Assembly (NCBI GenBank): GCA_035250025.1
Contig: DATFFO010000322.1
Span: 1-8,305, forward strand
Direction of reading: 5' to 3'
DNA from: DATFFO01 sp035250025
GTDB lineage: Bacteria > Actinomycetota > Acidimicrobiia > Spongiisociales > ZC4RG35
Length of the DNA: 8,305 bases
Of the stretch, positions 1 to 5,608 are shown piece by piece (positions within the stretch are counted from its first letter, which is position 1; each line of letters begins with the position of its first letter). The position numbers were made by a program, and so were the translations under genes. Under the pieces are notes generated by a model that had not been told where the DNA came from, ran no database searches, and was given only the letters and a program-made list of their open reading frames with translations.

Positions 1-234
1 GGTGAGGACCGACCCCCGATGACGGCACAGGTTCACATACGCCGACAGGCCGCCGTCGCGGCCACGCGTGACGATGATCGACTCGCCCGCCACGTTGGAC
101 ACGAGGTGGTCGCCGGGCGCGGGGACCTCCCCGGCCCGGCCGACACAGAACCACTGGTCCCACATCACCTTTTCCTGCTCGCGGGCGAACCACTCCGGGT
201 CGAGATAGGCGGAACGGGAAAGGGTGGGCTCCAC
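1..234 (-). CDS. Rieske [2Fe-2S] ring-hydroxylating oxygenase, alpha subunit (N-terminal part only)
   Basis: Only the first 78 codons are in the window; the rest lies beyond base 1. The translation contains a typical oxygenase N-terminus (SAYLDPEWFAREQ, then WDQWFCVGRAGEVPAPGD) and ends in YVNLCRHRGSVL. C70 and H72 form the first half (C-X-H) of the Rieske cluster motif; the second half (C-X2-H) is off the edge. Enzymes of this family use a Rieske cluster and a mononuclear iron to oxidise aromatic rings, N-methyl groups or quaternary amines such as carnitine and choline-type compounds. The fragment does not reveal the substrate. The GTG start at 234 was chosen because it precedes the conserved N-terminus and sits 6 nt after a TACGCT -10 box, as in leaderless genes. 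The frame stays open further upstream, but there it runs through the palindromic repeat, so a longer protein is unlikely. Confidence 0.87.
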   Translation of the reverse strand, partial: MEPTLSRSAYLDPEWFAREQEKVMWDQWFCVGRAGEVPAPGDHLVSNVAGESIIVTRGRDGGLSAYVNLCRHRGSVLT

Positions 235-240
235 GGCGTC

Positions 241-246
241 AGCGTA
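241..246 (-). promoter_or_regulatory. -10 box of the Rieske oxygenase gene, leaderless layout
   Basis: The minus strand reads TACGCT, then 6 nt, then the GTG start codon. This matches the actinobacterial TANNNT -10 element placed so that transcription would begin at or next to the start codon. No Shine-Dalgarno precedes the GTG. The -35 is weak: TGAATG at 264-269 gives a 17-bp spacer. The same TACGCT-N6-GTG arrangement precedes the CocE-type hydrolase gene. Confidence 0.55.
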
Positions 247-254
247 GCGAAAAC

Positions 255-270
255 CTGAACCGCCATTCAG
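255..270. promoter_or_regulatory. Short inverted repeat in the Rieske promoter spacer, possible operator
   Basis: The plus strand reads CTGAA, six bases, TTCAG: a perfect 5-bp inverted repeat. It covers much of the gap between the -10 box (241-246) and the presumed -35 region of the Rieske gene, where a bound repressor would block polymerase. The arms are short and could arise by chance, so the assignment is tentative. Confidence 0.25.
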
Positions 271-280
271 CCTGTCGATT

Positions 281-325
281 GCCGTGCAACGCACAGCATC
301 ATGTCCAGTGCGTTGCACGCCAGTC
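281..325. repeat. 45-bp palindromic repeat, copy 1
   Basis: Perfect 11-bp inverted repeat: GTGCAACGCAC at 284-294 and GTGCGTTGCAC at 308-318, around a 13-nt loop. A further C-G pair (283/319) closes a 12-bp stem. The right arm is followed by an asymmetric GCCAGTC tail, which gives the element a direction. It differs from copy 3 (3577-3621) at only two of 45 positions. It lies between the Rieske promoter and copy 2, downstream of the permease 2 stop on the minus strand. It could act as a terminator or RNA-stabilising hairpin, or belong to a REP-like repeat family. Confidence 0.85.
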
Positions 326-340
326 CCGATCACCACCACC

Positions 341-385
341 GGCGTGTAGCGCACGGGATTGGGTCCAGTGCGTTGCACGCCAGTC
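341..385. repeat. 45-bp palindromic repeat, copy 2 (diverged left arm); candidate terminator of the ABC operon
   Basis: The right half (363-385) is identical to the other two copies. The left arm, GTGTAGCGCAC at 344-354, differs at two positions and the loop is changed, but loop length stays 13 nt. Both arm changes would become G-U wobble pairs in plus-strand RNA but A-C mismatches in minus-strand RNA. Outer pairs extend the stem to 341/381. The element begins 12 nt after the permease 2 stop codon, where a terminator is expected. No T-tract follows the stem. Start-to-start distance to copy 1 is exactly 60 bp. Confidence 0.8.
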
Positions 386-397
386 CGGCACGGCGGT

Positions 398-1171
398 TCA
401 GCTCCGACGGCCGATCACGGCGGCGACCATCGCCCAGCCCGCGACCGCCCAAGCGGTGAGCACGGCGATCGAGGTTCCGACCGCGGTGGCGAAGCCGTCT
501 GTGAGACCGGCCCGGATCAGGTTGGCCATGTGATAGAACGGCAGGCCGCGGTGGACCGCCTCCGCCCAGGCTGGGAACCGGTCGATGGGGATCACGATCG
601 GCGAGAACAGGAGCACCAGGAAGATCACGACGTTGGTGATCAGGTTGGTGAGCCGCGGTTCGGGAATCGCCATCGCCATGCCGTAACCGACCGAGGTCGA
701 CACGAACGAGGCCAGCGCGGCGGCGCCGAGGGCGGCCCAGGAGGGCACGATTGAGGCGCCGAACTGCCAGGCCGCCACCCAGGTCGTCACGGCGGCGATG
801 GGCAGGGCGATGGCGGTGAACACCGTGAACGTGGCCGCCACGGGGGCGAGACGGGGCACGGGGAGGGACCACGTGAAGTCGAACGTCCCCCGGAACTTCT
901 CCTGCATGACCAGGATCGGCACCATCACGAAGCCGACCGGGATGATGGCCAGTGCAGGCAGGCCGGAGACGAGGTAGGTGGCTATCACCGGATCGACGTC
1001 CCCGATGTAGAACCGGTACATGGCCACCGAGCCCAGGCCCATGAACAGCTGGATGAACAACACGGTTGCGAACAGCACCTTCTGCTGGGCGAGCACCCAG
1101 CGGAGCATGGCCACGTAGCTCTGCCACCAGTAGGAAACACCCCGGCGAACGGGGACGGCGAGCATCGTCAT
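398..1171 (-). CDS. ABC-2 type transporter permease 2
   Basis: A 257-residue integral membrane protein with six hydrophobic segments at roughly residues 32-55, 62-89, 109-134, 142-168, 174-196 and 233-253, as expected for one half of an ABC-2 export channel. It is clearly a paralogue of the preceding permease: both share EK-x2-GT-(F/Y)-DFT, SLPVPR, LPFYHM and a G-LTDG motif before the last helix. The likely role is to form a heterodimeric channel with permease 1, powered by the ATPase encoded upstream. The ATG at 1171 was chosen because it overlaps the permease 1 stop (ATGA, 1168-1171) and has AGGAGG (1177-1182) five bases upstream; the frame is open further upstream but only as a shadow of permease 1. 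It is the last gene of the operon and is followed 12 nt later by the palindromic repeats. The exported substrate is unknown. Confidence 0.88.
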   Translation of the reverse strand: MTMLAVPVRRGVSYWWQSYVAMLRWVLAQQKVLFATVLFIQLFMGLGSVAMYRFYIGDVDPVIATYLVSGLPALAIIPVGFVMVPILVMQEKFRGTFDFTWSLPVPRLAPVAATFTVFTAIALPIAAVTTWVAAWQFGASIVPSWAALGAAALASFVSTSVGYGMAMAIPEPRLTNLITNVVIFLVLLFSPIVIPIDRFPAWAEAVHRGLPFYHMANLIRAGLTDGFATAVGTSIAVLTAWAVAGWAMVAAVIGRRS

Positions 1172-1944
1172 TTGCGCCTCCTGACGGCGATACCGGTGAC
1201 GACGGCAGCCACCACCGTCCATGCGACCACGATGAGATAGGAGCGCCCGACATCGGTGACGAGACCGTCGGTGAGGGCGCCTCGGATGATGACACCCATG
1301 TGATAAAAGGGAAGGGCCTGATGGAGGCCGGCCAGCCACCCGGGGAGGTTCTCGGGCGGGAAGGTGATCGGGGTGAACCCGAGGACGAGGAAGGCGAAAA
1401 CCTGGGAGATCATCTGGGTGATGGTCGGCTTCTCGACGCCGTGGGCAACGGCGTAGCCAATCAGCGCCGCGCACACCAGCGTCAACAGCACCGCCGGCGC
1501 CACCGCCCACGACACGGAGAAGTCGAGGTCGAACCGCCACTCCGCCAGGAGAAGGGCGACCACCATGGCCGGGAGGCTGACGAGGGCGCTGACCACTACC
1601 CACCCTGCCACGCTGGCCGATCGGGGGACCGGGAGCGAGGCCGTGAAGTCGTAGGTGCCGGCCTCCTTCTCACCGGCCACGAGCTGGGGAGCGACCACCA
1701 ACCCGACCAGGATGAGGCTGACGATGGCGGCGCCGGTGCCGAGGAACAGCCCGGTCCGCTCGTCGACCTGGGAGAAGAACAGGCTCATCCCGACCGAGAG
1801 GCCGGCAGCGGTCAGCATCTGCACGACCGCCATCACCGGCAAGACGAGACGGAGAGACGTCAGGTGCCAGCGGAGCATCGCCCCGAGGCTGGCAAACCAG
1901 TTACCGGGGCCCGACCTCAAATCTCCGGTGAGAGTCACCGTCAT
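1168..1944 (-). CDS. ABC-2 type transporter permease 1
   Basis: A 258-residue membrane protein with six predicted helices near residues 32-56, 66-90, 111-134, 145-166, 176-196 and 234-254, ending in the basic tail RRRK, which by the positive-inside rule suggests a cytoplasmic C-terminus. The short segment VAGEKEAGTYDFTASLPVPR after helix 2 is probably a cytoplasmic loop contacting the ATPase. It has the same architecture and shared motifs as permease 2, pointing to an old tandem duplication and a heterodimeric channel. The start ATG overlaps the ATPase stop codon (ATGA, 1941-1944). Its only Shine-Dalgarno-like element is a weak GAGG (1955-1958) ten bases upstream, so translation probably depends on coupling to the upstream gene. 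Family membership is well supported; the substrate (drug, lipid, peptide or other) is not. Confidence 0.88.
   Translation of the reverse strand: MTVTLTGDLRSGPGNWFASLGAMLRWHLTSLRLVLPVMAVVQMLTAAGLSVGMSLFFSQVDERTGLFLGTGAAIVSLILVGLVVAPQLVAGEKEAGTYDFTASLPVPRSASVAGWVVVSALVSLPAMVVALLLAEWRFDLDFSVSWAVAPAVLLTLVCAALIGYAVAHGVEKPTITQMISQVFAFLVLGFTPITFPPENLPGWLAGLHQALPFYHMGVIIRGALTDGLVTDVGRSYLIVVAWTVVAAVVTGIAVRRRK
1177..1182 (-). promoter_or_regulatory. Shine-Dalgarno AGGAGG of permease 2
   Basis: A perfect AGGAGG lies within the last codons of permease 1, five bases before the overlapping ATG at 1171. It fixes the permease 2 start at 1171 rather than at the in-frame ATG two codons later (1165). Confidence 0.8.
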
Positions 1945-2897
1945 GCCGGGACCGCCTCGGTCTCCTCGGAAGCGACGACGCCGGTGAGCCGGATGTAGGC
2001 GTCCTCGAGGGTGGTGGCCGCCAGGGCGTACTCCTCGGCGACGCCTTCGCCCATCAGACGTTGCGCCCAGCCGATGCCGTCGGTGGCGCGGTCCTCGTCG
2101 ATCACCGACATCAGGTTGTTGCCCACCCGCGAGTGGTCGAGAACCACCGGCGGGAGATCGGGTGTCGGCATCCCGGGCACGAGCATGACCTGCAGGCGCA
2201 GGCGGCCCCGGTCGGCGACCTTGAGGGAGGACGGCGTGCCCTCGGCCAGCACCTTGCCGTCGGAGATGACCGCCAGCCGGTCGACCGACTTCTCGGCCTC
2301 GAGGACATTGTGAGTGACGAGGATCACGGCCGCCCCCATCTCACCAAGATGGCGGATCTGCTCCCACAGCAGCCGCCGGCGGAGCGGGTCGACGTCATTG
2401 GTGGGCTCGTCGAGGATGACGAGACGTCCGGGGACGACCGTGACCATCACGAACCCGACCAGCCGGCGGACGCCGCCTGAGAGCCGGGCGCCGAGCGTGT
2501 CCCGCCATTCGCCGATCTCCAGCGCCTCGATCAGCTCGTCGGCGCGACGGTTGATGACGGCGCGGTCGCCACCGCGGATCTGTCCGGTGAGCCGCACAGC
2601 CTCGGCCGCCTTGAAGGACTCGATCGGCATCGGCGCCTGTGGGAGATACGAACACAGTTGGCGGGCGGCGTCGGGATCAGCCACCAGATCGTGGGGACCG
2701 AGGTGGAGGGACCCCGACGTCGGCTTCAGGAGGCCGATGACCTGCTTGACCAGGGTCGACTTGCCGGCGCCGTTGGGCCCGAGGAGCCCATAGACCTCTC
2801 CGGGCTCCACCTGGATGCTGACGTCACGGTTGGGATACGTCTTGCCGCCGTCGTAGGTCTTGGTGACCCCTTCGGCGCGGAATGTCCAGTCGTTCAT
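1941..2897 (-). CDS. ABC transporter ATP-binding protein
   Basis: A 318-residue cytoplasmic ATPase with all nucleotide-binding motifs: Walker A GPNGAGKST (residues 40-48), Q-loop Gln87 in YLPQAP, signature LSGGV (139-143), Walker B LVILDEP with catalytic Glu164, D-loop NDVDP and switch His196 in LVTHN. After the nucleotide-binding domain, a C-terminal extension of about 90 residues includes LEDAYIRLTG (297-306), a motif typical of ATPases paired with ABC-2 permeases. The signature has Val where Gln is usual (LSGGQ); the essential Ser-Gly-Gly is intact, so activity is expected. The start at 2897 overlaps the regulator stop (ATGA, 2894-2897), with AGGAG at 2902-2906 four bases upstream. It probably homodimerises and drives the two downstream permeases. 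It is most likely an exporter, because no substrate-binding protein is encoded nearby. Confidence 0.95.
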   Translation of the reverse strand: MNDWTFRAEGVTKTYDGGKTYPNRDVSIQVEPGEVYGLLGPNGAGKSTLVKQVIGLLKPTSGSLHLGPHDLVADPDAARQLCSYLPQAPMPIESFKAAEAVRLTGQIRGGDRAVINRRADELIEALEIGEWRDTLGARLSGGVRRLVGFVMVTVVPGRLVILDEPTNDVDPLRRRLLWEQIRHLGEMGAAVILVTHNVLEAEKSVDRLAVISDGKVLAEGTPSSLKVADRGRLRLQVMLVPGMPTPDLPPVVLDHSRVGNNLMSVIDEDRATDGIGWAQRLMGEGVAEEYALAATTLEDAYIRLTGVVASEETEAVPA

Positions 2898-3484
2898 CGC
2901 TCTCCTTTCGAGGAGCCCATCATCGGAAAGAACACGAACGACAGGGCGTACTCCTCGCCGTCGTAGTCCTCGAGGTCGCTCATCTCCTCGGCCAGGGCCG
3001 CCACCCTCTGGGCGAACAGGGCGGCATTGGTGGGATTGAGGCGAACCACGCAGCGCCCCAGTTCGCCGATCGGCTCCTCCTCGCCCCGCGCCGTCGCCTG
3101 GAGGCTCTCGGTGACCCCGGCCACTGCGTCCAGGCGGGCGCCGTCGAGCACTGCCCCTGCCGCCGCCTCGGCCACCCGGACCGGGTCGCCGGTCGCCTCG
3201 AGCAGCCCCGGTCCCGGCGAGAAATGGGTGGCCACAGCCCGATACACCCGCTGGAGGCGGGCGCCCGACTTACGGGTCTCGACCACCGCGACCACCCCCG
3301 CCTTCTCCAGGGCGTTGATGTGGTAGTAGAGCCGGGTCACGGGCACCTTCAGCCGGTCGGCCACGTCGCGGGCGGTGGCGGGCTCCACCATCTGATAGAG
3401 GATCCGCAGGCGCATCGGGGTGCTGATGGCTTCGAGGGTGGCGAGGTCCTCGACCAGGTGTGTCCGGCGTTCGGTTGCTTTCAC
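2894..3484 (-). CDS. ArsR-like winged helix-turn-helix transcriptional regulator
   Basis: A 196-residue cytoplasmic DNA-binding protein. Residues about 14-72 form an ArsR-type winged helix: LEAISTPMRLRILYQM, then ARDVADRLKVP and the recognition helix VTRLYYHINALEKAG, followed by a wing (VVAVVETRKSG). The remaining ~115 residues resemble no ligand domain I can name; a region around 140-185 is acidic. No obvious metal-binding cysteine cluster is present, with Cys145 the only cysteine, so a metal sensor of the classical ArsR kind is unlikely. It is the first gene of the ABC operon and overlaps the ATPase by 4 nt, so it probably regulates this operon, including itself. The GTG start at 3484 lies 6 nt after a -10-like TAGAAC, as in a leaderless gene. 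Inverted repeats overlapping the -35 are candidate binding sites. Confidence 0.88.
   Translation of the reverse strand: MKATERRTHLVEDLATLEAISTPMRLRILYQMVEPATARDVADRLKVPVTRLYYHINALEKAGVVAVVETRKSGARLQRVYRAVATHFSPGPGLLEATGDPVRVAEAAAGAVLDGARLDAVAGVTESLQATARGEEEPIGELGRCVVRLNPTNAALFAQRVAALAEEMSDLEDYDGEEYALSFVFFPMMGSSKGER
2902..2906 (-). promoter_or_regulatory. Shine-Dalgarno AGGAG of the ABC ATPase
   Basis: AGGAG, within AAAGGAGA on the minus strand, lies four bases before the ATG at 2897. It supports that start and shows the ATPase can be translated independently even though its start overlaps the regulator stop. Confidence 0.75.
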
Positions 3485-3490
3485 ACCGCC

Positions 3491-3519
3491 GTTCTACCGG
3501 ATCCCACCGTCATGTTCAA
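3491..3519 (-). promoter_or_regulatory. Promoter of the regulator/ABC operon
   Basis: On the minus strand, -35 TTGAAC (3519-3514) is separated by exactly 17 bp from -10 TAGAAC (3496-3491). Six bases later comes the GTG start of the regulator. The -35 matches the first four bases of TTGACA. The -10 has the conserved TA but C in place of the final T. No Shine-Dalgarno is present, consistent with a leaderless transcript. Confidence 0.6.
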
Positions 3520-3552
3520 GCGATTTGAATATTCGCCTCGCGGCTGAACATG
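3511..3552. promoter_or_regulatory. Nested inverted repeats upstream of the regulator, candidate operator
   Basis: Three symmetric elements are packed in a locally AT-rich stretch. An outer pair, CATGTTCA (3511-3518) and TGAACATG (3545-3552), is a perfect 8-bp inverted repeat with a 26-nt gap. Inside it TTCAA-N5-TTGAA (3515-3529) overlaps the -35 box, and GAATATTC (3527-3534) is a perfect palindrome. ArsR-family repressors commonly bind AT-rich inverted repeats overlapping their own promoter, so autoregulation is the simplest reading. Binding is inferred only. Confidence 0.5.
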
Positions 3553-3576
3553 CCGCTCTACCGGCTGTGATGAATG

Positions 3577-3621
3577 GCTGTGCAACGCACGGCATCATGT
3601 CCAGTGCGTTGCACGCCAGTC
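3577..3621. repeat. 45-bp palindromic repeat, copy 3; candidate terminator of the CocE-type hydrolase gene
   Basis: Perfect 11-bp arms GTGCAACGCAC (3580-3590) and GTGCGTTGCAC (3604-3614) enclose a 13-nt loop, with the same asymmetric GCCAGTC tail as copies 1 and 2. Read on the minus strand, the element begins 5 nt after the TAG stop of the CocE-type hydrolase gene, and it separates that gene from the promoter of the regulator operon. This position fits a terminator or 3'-end hairpin, although no T-tract follows. It matches copy 1 at 43 of 45 positions. Confidence 0.85.
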
Positions 3622-3626
3622 GGGGG

Positions 3627-5576
3627 CTAGGCCCATTTCCGCGGGATTGACTCCTGCCAGGTCCGCTTGAACACTTCAGTCCCGTCGTGGCTGGCCCTGA
3701 GCTCGACCTCGACGTGGAATGCTTCGGCGTCGCCGGTGATGGCCAGGCGTCCCCACGCTGCCACCGACCAGTCGGGACGTTCGAGGCGCATCTCCGACAC
3801 CGACGTCGCCGTGGTGCCGGCCGGGTCGTCATCCGGCACCTCCACGGTCCACGTCTGGTCGCTGTCGTAGGTGAGGTCGCCCCGCGTTGGCTGGACTTCG
3901 GTCCCGCCCACCGTCCGCCGGCACATCGTCCTTCCGTCGCCTCGCTCTACCGTCCGCTCCGACACCGACCGCACTGTCTCGACCGGGGCCGCCGGGTGGT
4001 TGGTCGCTTCGGGTACCTCGATCCAGCTCTCGGCGGGTCGGGCGGGCACGGTAGGCAGGATCAGGCGTGAGCCGGCGGGGTCGAAGGTGAGGCGGAAACG
4101 CCGGCCGGGCGCCCACACCACCGGGAAGTCGGCCCCGCTGAGCGCCAGGCGCAGGGTCCAGCCCGGTGGGACCAGGGCCGAGCATGCCAGGAGCGGGAAA
4201 CGCACGGTGATCGGGACGCCGGGCTCGACCGGCACCGGTTCCGAGAGGTCGGCCTGGAACGCCAGGTTGCGGTTGCCCCGGGTGAGGAGCACGGTGGCGC
4301 CGTCGGGGTCGACCGCCATCAGCCGCGCCGCCACCACGCCCACCGCCTGGTCGCTGGCCACGGTGACCTCCACCTCGACCGTCCCCAGGATCTCCAGCAA
4401 CTGGTCGAGCGGGGCGGTCTCGAAGGTCACCGAGGCGCCGTCGTCGGCGTCCGATGGCGTCACCACCACGGCGGCACGGTCCCAGGAGGGGGCATGGACA
4501 CCGACCCATTGCGGACCTTCCCAGGCGGTGGCGTCGTGCTCCAACTCTCCCAGGTTGAACTCCCGCGCCTCGGCGTCGGGCGGCGGCCAGGCCGACTCGG
4601 TGCGCCAGCGGCCGGGCACCCGGACCGGATCGTTGGACGGCTGCTGGATGTAGAGCGTGGCCGCCGGCATGTCCATCACCCCGTTGTCGTCGCCCCGCAG
4701 ATGGTGACCGAACCAGCGGGCGAGGAGCTCGAAGTGGTCGAGGGTGGGTGCCGGCACCCCGGTGGCGGGCCGGTAGTGGCCCCAGGGACCGATCACGGTG
4801 CGGGTCGGGCAGGTGAGATGCTCGGCCATCTCCAGCATCCCGTCGACGTAACCGTCGAGCCAGCCACCGATGAGCAGGGTGGGGCACTCGATGGCGCCGT
4901 AGTCGGCGATGGGAGAGCCGTGGAGCCAGAAGGCGTCGCGGCTCTGGTGGCGGAGCCACTCGAAATGCCATTGCGGAGTGCGCTCCAGCCGCTCCATCCA
5001 TTCCTCGAACCAAGACTCTCCGACGATGTCGGGATCCGGCGGGAGGGCGTTGCAGCTGATCATCGACGGCGGCCAGTCGACCTGCTCGGCCCCGTGGAGC
5101 GAGCCGCCCGTGTAATGCACGTCGCAGGCGAAGCGGTCGTGAGTGGCGTGCATGGGGGCGATCGCCTTGAGCTGGGGCGGCCGCAGCATGGCGGTTTGCA
5201 AGGCCGAGAACCCGCCCCATGATATACCCCACATCCCCAGGTTGCCGGTGCACCAATCCTGCTCGGCTGCCCAGGTGAGGACAGCGAGGTTGTCGGCCTG
5301 CTCCTGGGCCACGTACTCCCCCGCGATCACCCCGGTCGAGGCGCCGGTCCCGCGGATGTCGATCCGGATGCCGGCGATGCCCTGGGAGGCGAGATAGGAA
5401 TAGGTCTCCCAGTCCCGGGCGGTGCAATCGTCATCCTTGCGATACGGGAGCGACTCGACCACGGCCGGGAAGGGCCCGTCCCCCGGCGGGAGATAGAGAG
5501 TGAGGGCGAGGCGGGTGCCGTCTTCCAGCGGCACGAAGACCCGACGGTCGATGCGAACCGGATCTTCTGTGCCCAC
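3627..5576 (-). CDS. CocE/NonD family (peptidase S15-like) alpha/beta hydrolase
   Basis: A 649-residue enzyme, within the usual size range of CocE/X-Pro dipeptidyl-peptidase family hydrolases. These cleave esters or amides, for example acyl esters, beta-lactam side chains or X-Pro peptides. The catalytic domain fills about residues 10-300. Tyr45 in LPYRKDD is the likely oxyanion residue, nucleophile Ser119 sits in GISWGG, Asp241 in GGWLDGY and His267 in GPWGHY. A beta-rich C-terminal half (about 320-560) fits the jelly-roll PepX_C domain, and the last ~90 residues are also beta-like. No signal peptide is seen, so it is probably cytoplasmic. The GTG at 5576 was chosen because it follows a TACGCT -10 box by 6 nt and the conserved N-terminus follows at once; longer versions would cross the divergent promoter into the opposite gene. 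The substrate is not predictable. Confidence 0.93.
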   Translation of the reverse strand: MGTEDPVRIDRRVFVPLEDGTRLALTLYLPPGDGPFPAVVESLPYRKDDDCTARDWETYSYLASQGIAGIRIDIRGTGASTGVIAGEYVAQEQADNLAVLTWAAEQDWCTGNLGMWGISWGGFSALQTAMLRPPQLKAIAPMHATHDRFACDVHYTGGSLHGAEQVDWPPSMISCNALPPDPDIVGESWFEEWMERLERTPQWHFEWLRHQSRDAFWLHGSPIADYGAIECPTLLIGGWLDGYVDGMLEMAEHLTCPTRTVIGPWGHYRPATGVPAPTLDHFELLARWFGHHLRGDDNGVMDMPAATLYIQQPSNDPVRVPGRWRTESAWPPPDAEAREFNLGELEHDATAWEGPQWVGVHAPSWDRAAVVVTPSDADDGASVTFETAPLDQLLEILGTVEVEVTVASDQAVGVVAARLMAVDPDGATVLLTRGNRNLAFQADLSEPVPVEPGVPITVRFPLLACSALVPPGWTLRLALSGADFPVVWAPGRRFRLTFDPAGSRLILPTVPARPAESWIEVPEATNHPAAPVETVRSVSERTVERGDGRTMCRRTVGGTEVQPTRGDLTYDSDQTWTVEVPDDDPAGTTATSVSEMRLERPDWSVAAWGRLAITGDAEAFHVEVELRASHDGTEVFKRTWQESIPRKWA

Positions 5577-5582
5577 TGCGGC

Positions 5583-5588
5583 AGCGTA
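5583..5588 (-). promoter_or_regulatory. -10 box of the CocE-type hydrolase gene, leaderless layout
   Basis: The minus strand reads TACGCT, six bases, then the GTG start at 5576, with no Shine-Dalgarno. The 15-nt stretch TACGCTGCCGCAGTG matches the Rieske gene start region (TACGCTGACGCCGTG) at 13 of 15 positions. A -35 at 17-bp spacing would overlap the -10 of the opposite gene; no good -35 is visible. Confidence 0.55.
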
Positions 5589-5602
5589 CCCGGCCCGCCT
5601 GA

Positions 5603-5608
5603 TAGCGT
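5603..5608 (+). promoter_or_regulatory. -10 box of the deacetylase-family gene
   Basis: TAGCGT fits the TANNNT pattern and lies nine bases before the GTG start at 5618, so the transcript would have a leader of only a few bases. No Shine-Dalgarno and no clear -35 are seen. It faces the -10 box of the divergent hydrolase gene only 14 bp away, so the two promoters must share or compete for polymerase contact. Confidence 0.4.

Noticed and set aside
19..258. 79-codon plus-strand open frame at the left edge
   Set aside because: It is antisense to the Rieske N-terminus, whose CRHRG motif and oxygenase-like start are much stronger evidence.
281..385. CRISPR array from the repeated 45-bp units
   Set aside because: Only two tandem copies, the gap between them is just 15 bp, the left arms and loops differ, and no cas genes are present.
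1066..1998. 310-codon plus-strand open frame across the permeases
   Set aside because: It is antisense to two membrane proteins with matching motifs; its product is a charged, low-complexity translation typical of shadows.
3580..3614. Canonical Rho-independent terminator
   Set aside because: The stem is strong, but no T-tract follows in either direction, so the canonical class is not supported. A terminator role is kept only as a hypothesis.
281..3621. Transposon ends or an insertion sequence formed by the repeats
   Set aside because: The copies are direct, not terminally inverted, no transposase is encoded between them, and no target-site duplication was seen.
3829..5427. 532-codon minus-strand open frame inside the CocE-type hydrolase
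   Set aside because: Same strand, different frame, with an Arg/Pro/His-rich translation and no motifs. The overlapping frame has a complete catalytic triad.
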